Both the position numbers and the translations under genes were made by a program. Of a stretch of 64,000 nt of DNA, positions 1-9,300 are shown in pieces; within the stretch, counting starts at the first letter, position 1, and the number at the start of each line of letters is the position of its first letter. The notes beneath the pieces were generated by a model, which saw only the letters and a program-made list of their open reading frames with translations, did no database searches and was not told the DNA's origin. Source of the stretch: Nonomuraea aridisoli (GTDB taxonomy: Bacteria; Actinomycetota; Actinomycetes; Streptosporangiales; Streptosporangiaceae); NCBI RefSeq assembly GCF_003236395.1, contig NZ_POUD01000015.1, positions 1-64,000 of the forward strand, read 5' to 3'.

Positions 1-740
1 GCTCAGCTACCGCCAGCCCGCCCAGCGGCGTCGCCCCCCACATGAGGAAGCGCATGCTGGCGTTGACCCGGCCCAGCATGCGCTCGGGGGTGATGCGCTG
101 GCGGTAGCTGAGCTGGGCCACGTTGAAGACCGTCGCGGCGACGCCCGCCAGGGCCGAGGCGACCGGGAAGATGAGCAGCCGCCAGCCCGGCCCGGTGGCG
201 ATCGCGGGCAGGTGCAGGGCCGTGGTGAGCAGGGCGGAGCCGTACAGGGTGGGGCCCACGCCGTAGCGGCGGGTCAGGCGGTCGGCCAGCGCCGCGCCGC
301 CCAGCGCGCCGACCGCGGACGCCGACAGCAGCAGGCCGTACAGGGCGGCGTCCACGCGCAGCTCCACGGCCAGGTACAGCGGGTAGCCGACGGCGCAGAC
401 GCCGAACGCCAACCGGGTGAGCGCGCCGCCGGCCGCGACCCTGCGCAGCACCGGCTCCCGTGCGACGAACGTCAGGCCCTCGGCCACCTGGGCGCGCAGC
501 GTGCCCTGCCGCACCTCGCGGGCCGGCTCCGCCGCCCGTACGCGGGACAGCAGCGCCGCCGAGACGAGGTACGCGACGGCGTCGGCGAGCAGCGCGAACG
601 GCGCCGTGACCGCGGCCACCACCCGCGTCGAGGACGAAGACGGCGGTCAGCGGCAGGGCGACGAGAACGATCTGGGTGCCGAGCTGGGTGACCCCGTTCG
701 CCCACGCGAACCGCTGCAAGTCGCCCATGACGGCGATCAT
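1..740 (-). pseudogene. MFS transporter remnant with internal deletion, cut by window edge
   Basis: The ATG at 740 opens a typical major-facilitator N-terminus (about 35 residues, ending LPLTAVFVLDAG). Near position 620 the similarity jumps to another reading frame. That frame encodes the second half of the same family (APFALLADAVAYLVSAALL, then RITPERMLGRVNASMRF) and runs off the window at base 1. The loops and helices expected between these parts, roughly 120 codons, are absent. A simple sequencing frameshift would not remove them, so I read this as an internal deletion that also shifted the frame. By family resemblance (EntS-like multidrug/siderophore exporters) it once was an exporter; it is probably non-functional. 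Whether the 3' end is intact cannot be seen. Confidence 0.6.
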
Positions 741-782
741 GTACCGCTCGCCGCGGGCCGGGCAAACTCTTATCCTGGCCGC

Positions 783-989
783 ATGCAGGCGACCGTACGC
801 ACCTTCGACGAGGCAACGCGCTCGGGCACGGTGTTCCTCGACGACGGCACCGTGCTGGAGTTCGGCACGGCCGCCTTCGAGGCGGGCCCGCTGCGGCTGC
901 TGCGCAGCGGCCAGCGGGTCAACCTCGCCATGTCGGGCGGCGAGATCACCTACGTCACCCTGTCGACCTTCCCGGTCCCCGGCCGGTGA
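783..989 (+). CDS. Small cold-shock-domain-like protein (68 aa)
   Basis: A 68-residue protein beginning MQATVRTFDEATRSGTVFLDD. The pattern ATVRTFD-x-GTVFLDDG-x-LEFG-x-L-x-GQRVNLA resembles the five-stranded OB fold of cold-shock proteins, but the aromatic RNA-binding motifs (KGFGFI, VFVHF) are not recognisable. It may bind nucleic acid or merely share the fold. The gene is divergent from the MFS remnant, with start codons 43 bp apart, and ends 3 bp before a strong bidirectional terminator shared with the convergent hup gene. The ATG at 783 fits the start of the fold. The coding call is secure from codon bias and length; the function is inferred from shape only. Confidence 0.7.
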   Translation: MQATVRTFDEATRSGTVFLDDGTVLEFGTAAFEAGPLRLLRSGQRVNLAMSGGEITYVTLSTFPVPGR

Positions 990-991
990 AC

Positions 992-1028
992 GCGAAACGC
1001 CCGGGCCACCGTGGCCCGGGCGTTTCGC
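992..1028. terminator. Bidirectional terminator between the cold-shock-like gene and hup
   Basis: A perfect 17-bp stem (992-1008 with 1012-1028) has a three-base loop and an A-rich/T-rich stretch inside its outer stem. It lies just after the stop of the + strand small gene and 14 bp beyond the hup stop, so it can end transcription from both sides. Confidence 0.85.
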
Positions 1029-1041
1029 AGCGACAACCGGT

Positions 1042-1341
1042 TTACTTCTTCTTGCCGATTTTCTTGCCGCCCTCGTTCACCAGCTCCTTGAAATCGGAGC
1101 CGGGGCGGAACTTGGGCGCCCAGCTCTCAGCGACGTTGATTTCCGCACCGGTGGACGGGTTGCGCGCCGTGCGGGCGGGCTTGTTCACCATCTCGAACGC
1201 GCCGAAGCCCGTGATCGAGACCTTGTCGCCGGAGGCCACGGCCTTTTGGATGGCGTCGATGACCGCGTTCACGGCCTCGGTGGCCGTCTTCCTGTCGCCC
1301 ACGCGATCCGCGATGGCCTCGACGAGTTCTCGCTTGTTCAT
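1042..1341 (-). CDS. hup: DNA-binding protein HU
   Basis: A 99-residue bacterial histone-like protein of the HU/IHF family. It starts MNKRELVEAIADRVGDRKT and carries the family core GDKVSITGFGAFE and the beta-arm RxARNPSTGAEI that intercalates into DNA. The dimer bends and compacts the nucleoid. The length equals the short HupA-like type and ends in a short lysine tail (GGKKIGKKK). It lacks the long Lys/Ala-rich tail of Streptomyces HupS, even though its place next to leuCD corresponds to that of hupS. A shared terminator lies downstream and about 100 bp of leader upstream. Very secure. Confidence 0.97.
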   Translation of the reverse strand: MNKRELVEAIADRVGDRKTATEAVNAVIDAIQKAVASGDKVSITGFGAFEMVNKPARTARNPSTGAEINVAESWAPKFRPGSDFKELVNEGGKKIGKKK

Positions 1342-1440
1342 GAAAGTCCTGCTCCCCCAGTTACGGCTCGGGGTTCCGGCTCACGAGTACGACGTAGAAA
1401 CCCCTTACGGGCTCGAAAGTAGGCGGGATCGCGGGGGAAC

Positions 1441-1680
1441 TCAATCACCCTGCGTGTTTTCTGCGTCTCGTGGCGTGTCGAAATCGGCGTCGAGGGAGGT
1501 GAGAAACGCTTCCAGACGTGCCGCGGCTCTTTCCGGGTCACGCTTGGCAAGGTCGCAAATGGCGAGATAACGGCGCGCGACGCGCTCTTTGTCGGCGGCG
1601 GGGAGCATGCGGACGCGGCGGTGCGCCTCGCGCAACCGCCGCGCCAGTTCGTCGTCTTCTAGACGGTCGTCGGCAGCCAT
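1441..1680 (-). CDS. Conserved hypothetical protein between leuD and hup (79 aa)
   Basis: A 79-residue charged, helical protein ([23 protein letters not shown]...) with no signal peptide or membrane segment. Its start overlaps the 3' end of leuD by 22 bp, so it is probably translated from the leuCD message by coupling. I do not recognise a named domain. The position between leuD and hup recurs, as I recall, in other actinomycetes, which supports a real gene. The function is unknown; a small regulatory or adaptor role would be a guess. Confidence 0.7.
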   Translation of the reverse strand: MAADDRLEDDELARRLREAHRRVRMLPAADKERVARRYLAICDLAKRDPERAAARLEAFLTSLDADFDTPRDAENTQGD

Positions 1681-2246
1681 GGCTGCCGACCATTCTCGTA
1701 TGCGGTGATGTCGTCGGCGTGACGCAGGGTCAGCCCGATGTCGTCGAGGCCCTCCATGAGCCGCCAGCGGGTGTAGTCGTCGATCTCGAACGGCACCACC
1801 TCATCGGCCCAGCGCACCTGGCGTACGGCCAGGTCGACGGTGACCTCCAGCTTCGGGTCGGCCTCGACGGCCGCCTGCAGCCCCTCGACCTTCTCGGCCG
1901 GCAGCACGACGGGCAGCAGGCCCATCTTGGTGGAGTTGTTGCGGAAGATGTCGCCGAAGCGGGCGGCGATCACGACGCGGAACCCGTACTGCTGCAGCGC
2001 CCACACGGCGTGCTCGCGGGAGGAGCCGGTGCCGAAGTCGGGGCCGGAGACGAGGATCGTGCCGCCCTCGTAGGCGGGGTCGTTCAGCACGAACGTGGGG
2101 TCTTCGCGCCAGGCGGCGAACAGGCCCTTCTCGAAGCCGGTGCGGCTGACCTGCTTGAGCCAGACGGCCGGGATGATCTGGTCGGTGTCGACGTTGCTGC
2201 GGCGCAGCGGCACCGCCGTACCGGTGTGGGTGGTGAAGGCTTCCAT
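1659..2246 (-). CDS. leuD: 3-isopropylmalate dehydratase small subunit
   Basis: This 195-residue subunit pairs with LeuC to isomerise 2-isopropylmalate to 3-isopropylmalate in leucine synthesis. It has the aconitase swivel-domain features: [17 protein letters not shown] near the N-terminus, then the loop [17 protein letters not shown] and the motif [17 protein letters not shown]. The length is normal. The ATG at 2246 matches the usual [15 protein letters not shown] start, and the gene follows leuC by 12 bp, so the two form one operon read from the NdgR-box promoter. It overlaps the downstream small gene. Confidence 0.97.
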   Translation of the reverse strand: MEAFTTHTGTAVPLRRSNVDTDQIIPAVWLKQVSRTGFEKGLFAAWREDPTFVLNDPAYEGGTILVSGPDFGTGSSREHAVWALQQYGFRVVIAARFGDIFRNNSTKMGLLPVVLPAEKVEGLQAAVEADPKLEVTVDLAVRQVRWADEVVPFEIDDYTRWRLMEGLDDIGLTLRHADDITAYENGRQPWLPTTV

Positions 2247-2258
2247 CGTTGTCGTTCC

Positions 2259-3644
2259 TTACAGGTCGGCGGGGGCGGTCAGGCGGCCGGTGACGGCGGT
2301 CGCGGCGGCGACCTGCGGCGACACCAGGTGGGTGCGGCCACCCTTGCCCTGGCGGCCCTCGAAGTTGCGGTTGGAGGTGGACGCGCTGCGCTCGCCCGGC
2401 TTGAGCGTGTCGGGGTTCATGCCCAGGCACATCGAGCAGCCGGCCTCGCGCCACTCGGCGCCGGCCGCCTTGAACACCTCATGCAGGCCCTCCTGCTCGG
2501 CCTGCCGCTTGACCATCATCGAGCCCGGCACGATCAGCGTGCGCGTCCTCACCTGGCGGCCGCGCAGGATCTCGGCGGCCGAGCGCAGGTCCTCGATGCG
2601 GCCGTTGGTGCACGAGCCGACGAAGACCGTGTCGACCTCGATCTCGCGCAGCGGCGTGCCGGCGGTCAGGCCCATGTACTCGAGGGCCCGCTCGGCGGCG
2701 GCGCGCGCCACCGGGTCGTCGAAGGACTCGGGGCTCGGGACGGTCTCGCCCAGCGGCAGGCCCTGGCCCGGGTTGGTGCCCCACGTGACGTACGGGGTCA
2801 GCGTCGAGGCGTCGATCTCGACGACCTTGTCGAACACGGCGTCGTCGTCGGTGCGCAGCGACTTCCAGTACTCGACGGCCTGGTCCCACGCCTCGCCCTC
2901 CGGCGCGTGCGGACGGCCCTTCAGGTAGGCGAACGTGGTCTCGTCCGGCGCGATCATGCCGGCCCGGGCGCCCGCCTCGATCGACATGTTGCAGATCGTC
3001 ATGCGGCCCTCCATGGAGAGCTTGCGCACGGCCTCGCCGCGGTACTCGACGATGTAGCCCTGGCCGCCGCCGGTGCCGATCTTGGCGATGATGGCCAGGA
3101 TCAGGTCTTTCGCGGTGACGCCGACGGGCAGCTCGCCCGAGACCTCGATGGCCATCGTCTTCGGCCGGTAGGCCGGCAGCGTCTGCGTGGCCAGCACGTG
3201 CTCGACCTCGGAGGTGCCGATGCCGAACGCGATGCCGCCGAACGCGCCGTGCGTCGAGGTGTGAGAGTCGCCACACACGATCGTCATGCCGGGCTGCGTG
3301 AGACCGAACTGCGGCCCGATGATGTGCACCACGCCCTGGCCGGCGTCGCCCATCGGATGCAGCCGGATGCCGAACTCGGCGGCGTTCTTGCGCAGCGTCT
3401 CGACCTGCGTCTTGGACACCGGGTCGGCGATCGGGCCCAGCACCGTCGGGACGTTGTGGTCCTCGGTGGCGATGGTGAGATCGGGCCGTCGCACCTTGCG
3501 CCCGGCGAGACGGAGCCCGTCGAACGCCTGCGGGCTGGTCACCTCGTGAATGAGGTGCAGGTCGATATAGAGCAGGTCCGGTTCGCCCTCGGCGCGCCGG
3601 ACGACGTGTTGCTCCCAGACCTTCTCGGCCAGTGTGCGGCCCAT
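2259..3644 (-). CDS. leuC: 3-isopropylmalate dehydratase large subunit
   Basis: A 461-residue aconitase-family protein that carries the [4Fe-4S] cluster of isopropylmalate isomerase. Cluster cysteines are visible in [12 protein letters not shown] and in the pair [10 protein letters not shown]; the substrate-binding region [12 protein letters not shown] is intact. I chose the ATG at 3644 ([13 protein letters not shown]) because AGGAGGAG lies about 6 bp upstream and this is the family start. An in-frame ATG 33 bp earlier at 3677 has no such site. The gene is divergent from ndgR. Its putative promoter (TCGACA, 16 bp, GTAGGT) overlaps the palindromic box at 3783-3799. The leader contains a 9-bp inverted repeat. 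Confidence 0.97.
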   Translation of the reverse strand: MGRTLAEKVWEQHVVRRAEGEPDLLYIDLHLIHEVTSPQAFDGLRLAGRKVRRPDLTIATEDHNVPTVLGPIADPVSKTQVETLRKNAAEFGIRLHPMGDAGQGVVHIIGPQFGLTQPGMTIVCGDSHTSTHGAFGGIAFGIGTSEVEHVLATQTLPAYRPKTMAIEVSGELPVGVTAKDLILAIIAKIGTGGGQGYIVEYRGEAVRKLSMEGRMTICNMSIEAGARAGMIAPDETTFAYLKGRPHAPEGEAWDQAVEYWKSLRTDDDAVFDKVVEIDASTLTPYVTWGTNPGQGLPLGETVPSPESFDDPVARAAAERALEYMGLTAGTPLREIEVDTVFVGSCTNGRIEDLRSAAEILRGRQVRTRTLIVPGSMMVKRQAEQEGLHEVFKAAGAEWREAGCSMCLGMNPDTLKPGERSASTSNRNFEGRQGKGGRTHLVSPQVAAATAVTGRLTAPADL

Positions 3645-3697
3645 GATCTCCTCCTGCTGGTGTGCGATGCTGCCCATCGCCGCTCGGTCGCTCGGAC

Positions 3698-3749
3698 CCG
3701 GTCTCTCCTGTCAGCGGCTCCGTTCTCTGCGCTCCTCGTCAGAGACCGG
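3698..3749 (-). promoter_or_regulatory. Inverted repeat in the leuC leader
   Basis: A 9-bp perfect inverted repeat, CCGGTCTCT (3698-3706) with AGAGACCGG (3741-3749), separated by 34 bp, lies between the leuC promoter region and start codon. It could fold as a stem-loop in the leuC leader RNA. No run of U and no leader peptide is evident, so a classical attenuator is not supported. The role is unknown. Confidence 0.4.
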
Positions 3750-3782
3750 CGCTCCCCTCGCGGGAGAAACCTACGACTTGCT

Positions 3783-3799
3783 TTCTCATATGTCGAGAC
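3783..3799. promoter_or_regulatory. Putative NdgR box in the leuC-ndgR intergenic region
   Basis: The 17-mer TTCTCATATGTCGAGAC matches GTCTCA-N5-TGAGAC at 10 of 12 arm positions. It lies between a possible ndgR -35 (TTGCTT, 3778-3783) and -10 (CAGTAT, 3802-3807) and overlaps the -35 of leuC on the other strand. This placement suits repression of both genes by NdgR. Site identity is inferred from its recurrence at other amino-acid genes here. Confidence 0.6.
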
Positions 3800-3813
3800 T
3801 GCAGTATCGGTTT

Positions 3814-4530
3814 ATGGACAACTCTAGCGGAGTCGGAGTACTCGACAAGGCCGTTCTTGTACTCAACGCCCTCGAAGCGGGGCCCGCTTCACTGGCGCAG
3901 CTCGTTCAGGCCACCGGCCTGGCCCGACCCACGGCCCACCGGTTGGCCGTCGCACTCGAGCACCACCGCATTGTGAGTCGTGACACACAGGGCAGGTTCG
4001 TCCTCGGACCCCGGCTTTCGGAGTTGTCCACCGCGGCGGGCGAGGACCGGCTGCTGGCGGTGGCCGCGCCCGTACTGATGCAGTTGCGGGATCTGACGGG
4101 CGAAAGCGCGCAGCTGTATCGCCGCCAGGGTGACGAACGTGTGTGCGTGGCGGCCGCCGAGCGGGCCAGCGGCCTGCGCGACACCGTCCCCGTGGGGTCG
4201 GCGCTGCCCATGACGGCCGGCTCGGCGGCGCAGATCCTGCTGGCGTGGGAGGAGCCCGACCGGCTGCACAGGGGGCTGCGCGGCGCCAAGTTCACCGCCG
4301 CCACGCTCGCCTCCGTACGCCGCAGGGGCTGGGCCCACAGCGTCGGCGAGCGCGAGCAGGGCGTGGCCAGCGTGTCCGCGCCGATAAGGGGCAGCGGCGG
4401 CAAGGTGATCGCGGCCGTGTCGGTCTCCGGCCCCATCGAACGCCTCACCAGGGCCCCCGGCCGCCTCCACGCCGTTCCGGTCATGGCCGCCGCCGAACGC
4501 ATCACCGAGGCGATGCGCCGCACGTCATGA
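3814..4530 (+). CDS. ndgR: IclR-family regulator of amino-acid metabolism, NdgR type
   Basis: This 238-residue protein has an N-terminal winged helix (about residues 8-65, with LAQLVQATGLARPTAHRLAVAL as recognition region) and a C-terminal IclR effector domain. It is divergent from leuCD, exactly as NdgR (Streptomyces), AreB and LtbR are. Those regulators control leucine and related biosynthesis genes. The start at 3814 (MDNSSGVGVLDKA) matches the family. No Shine-Dalgarno precedes it, and a possible -10 sits 7 bp upstream, so the mRNA may be leaderless. Self-repression via the box at 3783-3799 is likely. The effector, possibly leucine, cannot be read from the sequence. Confidence 0.93.
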   Translation: MDNSSGVGVLDKAVLVLNALEAGPASLAQLVQATGLARPTAHRLAVALEHHRIVSRDTQGRFVLGPRLSELSTAAGEDRLLAVAAPVLMQLRDLTGESAQLYRRQGDERVCVAAAERASGLRDTVPVGSALPMTAGSAAQILLAWEEPDRLHRGLRGAKFTAATLASVRRRGWAHSVGEREQGVASVSAPIRGSGGKVIAAVSVSGPIERLTRAPGRLHAVPVMAAAERITEAMRRTS

Positions 4531-4588
4531 TCGGCAAAAGCAGGTATTTGGGGAGCCGAGTGCCTCAGGAGCGCACTAGCCTGAGTGC

Positions 4589-6301
4589 GTGACAGATCGC
4601 ATCGAGGTAGCCGCCACTGAGCTGCGACCCCTGCTCGAAGAGTTCATCATGTGGGCGCGTGCGAACGCCCCCGGAAGCGACCCCGAGCTCGTGGGGCCCG
4701 CCGCACTGTGGCACCGTCTCGCCTTCTCGCAGGACCTCGGCACGTGGAAGCGCGCCGACCTGCGCAACCTGCTGCTCGAGCGCATGCCCAAGGTCGTGGA
4801 GGATCCCGACGCCGCCGCCGACGGGATGCTCCCGGCCGTGGACGCGTACCTGACGTTCCTCGACCAGACCGGCAGGCTCGCGAAGGGCTCGGACTCCCTC
4901 GCCGATCTGCAGGCCGAGCTGGACGACGTCGAGGACGAGTTCGTCGACCTCATGGAGGAGTTGCTCGAGGACTCCGAGGACGGCGACGAGGACGACGAGG
5001 AGGCCGGTGACCTGGGCGACTTCGAGCCGTTCGCCGACCAGCTGGCCGCGCTCGACACGATCAGGCTGCGTCCCGACGCCGAGCTGGCCGAGGCCGCCCG
5101 CCGGGCGCCGCTGATCGCCATGGCGCGCGACCTTGCCGTCTGGGTCGGCTCCGGCCGGCACGTGGGCGAGGAGACGCTCCTCACCGACGCCGAGGTCGAG
5201 GAGGCGCTGCTGGCCACCGGGCTGCCCAGGCCCGAGACCGACGGCCCGATCTCCGAGGTCGTGCCCCAGCTGTGGAACATCTGGAACCTCGCCGTCGACC
5301 TCGAGTTCATCGAGCCGGGCGAGGGCAGCACGGTCGGGGTGCAGGACGACACGGCGGAGTGGCCGTTCGACGACGACGAGGACGTCCTCGACGCGTGGAT
5401 GCTCGGTCTGCACTCCGTCGACTACGGCGACCCCGAGCTCGACGACGAAGACCTCACCATGGCGCTGACCGGGCTGACCCGGGGCGTGCTCGTCAGGCTG
5501 CTCCTCGGGGGCGGCTCGCGCGGGCGCGACGAGCTGGCGCGGGAGTTGTCGGAGGCCGCGGCCGAGCTCGACGAGCTGGGCTCCGACGCGTGGGAGGCGG
5601 CGGGCGACCCGCTCGCGCCCGCGATCGACTGGCTGGTCGGCTACGGCATGGTCGAGGTCGACGGCGACACCGTCCGCCTGACGCCGCTCGGCACCGAAGG
5701 CGTCGTCCACCTGATCGACGACGCCGACATCGAGGTCGACGCCCGCCCCGCGATCGAGTCCATGAGCGCCCACGAGCTGCTCGCGCTCAGCGCCGAGCTG
5801 CCGGAGGAGGAGGCCGACGCCGAGTTCGCGGCGTGGATGCGGCTGCGCGAGCCCGGCCGGGCGGCCGAGGAGCTGCTGGAGGCCGCGGCCGAGGACGACA
5901 GCGACGCGCTGATCAGGGTGCAGGCGGCCAGCGTCGTCGGCACCCTCGGCGAGGCCGCCGTCCCGGCCTGGCAGAAGGCGCTCGAGGAGCCGTCGCTGCG
6001 GCCGTACGCGGCCACCCACCTGAGCCAGCTCGGCGTCGAGGGGGCGCCCGAGCCGACCCAGGACGACACCCACTGGCTGATTCTCGACATGTGGACGATC
6101 TCGGCCGGCCTGGGCCGCTCCGAGTTCGTCGGCAGCCTGCGTGACATCGGCGACGAGATGATCACCGGGCTGCTCGAGGTGATCTGGAAGATCCCGCACG
6201 CCCACGTGGAGGAGCTGCTCGACCTGATCTCCCAGGTCCACCCGGACAAACAGATCGCCAAGACCGCCCGCCGCGCCCTCTTCAAGGCCCGCTCGCTGTA
6301 A
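4589..6301 (+). CDS. Acidic hypothetical protein with HEAT-like repeats (570 aa)
   Basis: A soluble 570-residue protein with no signal peptide or membrane helix. Residues about 100-150 hold a very acidic stretch rich in Glu and Asp. The C-terminal part contains HEAT-like helical units, for example DALIRVQAASVVGTLGEAAVP and the final block around KTARRALFKARSL. Such repeats usually mediate protein contacts. The gene begins with GTG and has little leader; TAGCCT 6 bp upstream could be a -10 for leaderless transcription. It stands alone between ndgR and a strong terminator. I do not recognise a characterised homologue, so no function is assigned. Confidence 0.8.
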   Translation: MTDRIEVAATELRPLLEEFIMWARANAPGSDPELVGPAALWHRLAFSQDLGTWKRADLRNLLLERMPKVVEDPDAAADGMLPAVDAYLTFLDQTGRLAKGSDSLADLQAELDDVEDEFVDLMEELLEDSEDGDEDDEEAGDLGDFEPFADQLAALDTIRLRPDAELAEAARRAPLIAMARDLAVWVGSGRHVGEETLLTDAEVEEALLATGLPRPETDGPISEVVPQLWNIWNLAVDLEFIEPGEGSTVGVQDDTAEWPFDDDEDVLDAWMLGLHSVDYGDPELDDEDLTMALTGLTRGVLVRLLLGGGSRGRDELARELSEAAAELDELGSDAWEAAGDPLAPAIDWLVGYGMVEVDGDTVRLTPLGTEGVVHLIDDADIEVDARPAIESMSAHELLALSAELPEEEADAEFAAWMRLREPGRAAEELLEAAAEDDSDALIRVQAASVVGTLGEAAVPAWQKALEEPSLRPYAATHLSQLGVEGAPEPTQDDTHWLILDMWTISAGLGRSEFVGSLRDIGDEMITGLLEVIWKIPHAHVEELLDLISQVHPDKQIAKTARRALFKARSL

Positions 6302-6314
6302 CACGCCCGACTCA

Positions 6315-6356
6315 CCGCACAAGAGGTCCCCGCCGCTCCGGGGACCTCTTGTGCGG
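6315..6356. terminator. Bidirectional terminator between the HEAT protein and dnaE
   Basis: A perfect 17-bp stem (6315-6331 with 6340-6356) with an 8-base loop lies 14 bp after the stop of the + strand gene and 36 bp beyond the stop of convergent dnaE. TCTT follows on the + strand. Confidence 0.85.
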
Positions 6357-6391
6357 TCTTCACGCTCATGGCGGCCGGCCCCACCCGCCGG

Positions 6392-9300
6392 TCACGTGCC
6401 GCCGATCACGCCGGGGCCGAGCAGTGCTTTGAGGTCGCCGTAGAAGGCGGGCCCCGGAGTGACCTGGTAGGGCACGAGGTTCAGCAGCACGCTCCGGGCA
6501 CCCTGGCGACGCAGGCACACGTGGACGGGCGCCCGACCGGGATAGGTGATCAGGATCTGCTTCAGCTCCCGCACGACGCGCAGGTTCAGCTGTGCCTCCT
6601 GGACCGAGATCACCACGGGTGGATGGGTGTCCGCCCGGGAGACGTCCAGGATCGCGATGTCCTCGCCGTAGACGCTCATCGTCTCGTCGCGGACGTTGAT
6701 CCGGCCGCGGACAGAGATGACGCGGTCCTCGGCCAGCGTCTCGCCGTACAAGGTGTAGGTCTTGGGGAAGACGAGGCACTCCACGGAGGCGTCGTGGTCT
6801 TCCAGGGTGACGATGGCCCATGGGCTGCCCTGTCTGGTGACCTTGCGTTGCAAGCCGGAGACGATGCCGCTGATCCGCGTCACGCCGTCCTGACGTCCCG
6901 AGGCGAGCAGATCGGCGATGGTGGTGTCGCGGTTGGCGGACAGAACGCTCTCCGCGCCGTCGAGCGGGTGGCTGGAGACGTAGAGGCCGAGCATCTCGCG
7001 TTCGAAGGCGAGCAGGGTGGCCTTGTCCCACTCGCCTTCGGGGATCGCGACCGAGAAGGTGCTGCTCTGGCCGGGCTCGCCGAACAACGAGTCCTGGCCG
7101 TGCGCCTCGTTCCTCTTGACGTCAACGACCGCGTCCACCGCGGTTTCGTGCACGGTGACCAGGGCTTTTCTGGGGTGGCCCAGGCTGTCGAAGGCGCCGG
7201 CCTTGGCCAGCGACTCGACGACGCGCTTGTTGCAGACGACCGCCGGAACCTTGGCGAGGAAGTCGTTGAAGTCGGTGTACGCGCCGCGGGACTCGCGGGT
7301 GGCGACGATCGCCTCGACGACACCCGCTCCGATGTTGCGCACCGCGCCCAGGCCGAAGCGGATCTCGGACCCGACGGCGGTGAAGTTCAGCCGGCTGGCG
7401 TTGACGTCGGGAGGCAGCACCTTGATGCCCAGGCGTCGGCAGTCTGACAGGTAGACGGCCATCTTGTCCTTGTCGTCGCCGACGGAGGTGAGCAGCGCGG
7501 CCAGGTACTCGCACGGGTGGTTGGCCTTGAGGTAGGCGGTCCAGTAGGAGACCAGACCGTAGCCGGCGGTGTGGGACTTGTTGAAGCCGTAGCCGCTGAA
7601 GGGGACGAGGACGTCCCAGACTGCCTTGACGGCCTCTTCGGAGAAGCCGCGCCCGCGCATGCCCGCCGAGAAGCGGTCCCATTCGGCGTCCAGGACCTCC
7701 TTCTTCTTCTTGCCCATGGCCCGGCGCAGCATGTCGGCGGCGCCGAGGGAGTAGCCGGCGAGCTGCTGGGCGATGGCCATCACCTGCTCCTGGAAGACCA
7801 CCAGGTGATAGGTATCGCCGAGGATGGGTTCCAGCGCCTCCTCCAGCTCAGGGTGGATCGGCTCGACCGGCTGCCTGCCGGTCTTGCGCAGGGCGTAGTT
7901 GGTGTGGGCGTTCATCTCCATCGGGCCGGGCCGGTACAGCGCGTTCACCGCGGCGATGTCGGTGAACGTGGTGGGCCGCATCAGCTTCAGCAGCACCCGC
8001 ATGCCGCCGCTGTCCAGTTGGAAGACGCCGAGCGTGTCGCCGCGCGCCAGCAGTTCGTACGTCGCGGCATCGTCGAGCGGGATCTCCAGGACGTCGATGT
8101 CGATGCCCTTGTTGGCGCGGACGTTGGCGATGGCGTCGCCGATGACGGTGAGGTTGCGCAGGCCGAGAAAGTCCATCTTCAGCAGGCCCATGTCCTCGGC
8201 CTGGGTGAAGGGGAAGCCGGTGATGACAGGTCCGTCCGCCTTGGGCTTGACGAGGGGGATCACGTCGATGAGCGGCTCGCGGGAGAGGATCACGCCGGCG
8301 GCGTGGATGCCGGTTCCCCGGGTGAGGCCCTCGATGCCGGCGGCGGTGTCGATCACCCTTCTGACGTCGGGGTCCTGCTCGTACATCTGGCGCAGCTCGG
8401 CCGCCTCGCCGTAGCGGGGGTGGCCGGTGTCGTGGATGGCGGCCAGCGGGATCTCCTTGCCTCCGTCCGCGGCGGGGAAGGCCTTGGTGATGCGGTCGCC
8501 CAGGGCGTACGGCAGGCCCAGCACCCGGCAGGAGTCCTTGATGGCGGCCTTGGCCTTGATGGTGCCGAACGTGACGATCTGGCAGACCCGGTCGTCGCCG
8601 TACTTGCGGGTGACGTAGTTGATCATCTCGTCCCGTCGGCGGTCGTCGAAGTCGAGGTCCACGTCCGGCATGGAGATGCGCTCGGGGTTGAGGAAGCGTT
8701 CGAAGATCAATTTGTGTTCGATCGGGTCCAGCTGGGTGATGCCCGTGCAGTAGGCGACCATCGACCCGGTGGCCGAGCCGCGGCCGGGGCCCAGGCCGAT
8801 GCCGTTCTCGCGGGCGTACCGGCAGATGTCGGCGACCACCAGGAAGTAGCCGGGGAAGCCCATCATGTCGATGACCGACAACTCGTAGTCGATGCGGTCC
8901 AGCACCTCCTGCGACGGTCGGCCGCCGTAGCGGCGGCGCGCTCCCTCCAGGGTCTCCTTGCGCAACCAGCTCGACTCGCTCTCCCCCTCCGGTACGGGGA
9001 ACCGCGGCGTCAGGTCCCGATGCGCGAACACCTCCCCGTAGTCGCCGACCCGCTCGGCGACCAGCAGCGTGTTGTCGCAGGCGCCCGGCACCTCGGCATC
9101 CCACAACGCGCGCATCTCCGCGGCGGACTTGACGTAGTAGCCGTTGCCGCCGAACCGGAAGCGGTCGGCGTCGGCAAGCCGTTTGCCGGTGCCGACGCAC
9201 AGCAGCGCGTCGTGGGCCTGGGCCTGGCTCTCCGTGACGTAGTGGGAGTCGTTGGTGGCCAGCGGCGGCAGGTCGAGCTCCTTGCCGAGTCTGAGCAGGT

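Noticed and set aside
600-640. A one-base sequencing frameshift in the MFS gene
   Set aside because: A large internal segment is missing as well, which a single indel cannot explain.
1518-3827. A 769-codon + strand frame opposite leuCD
   Set aside because: Low-complexity Arg/Gly/Val composition typical of antisense to high-GC genes; leuC and leuD are unmistakable.
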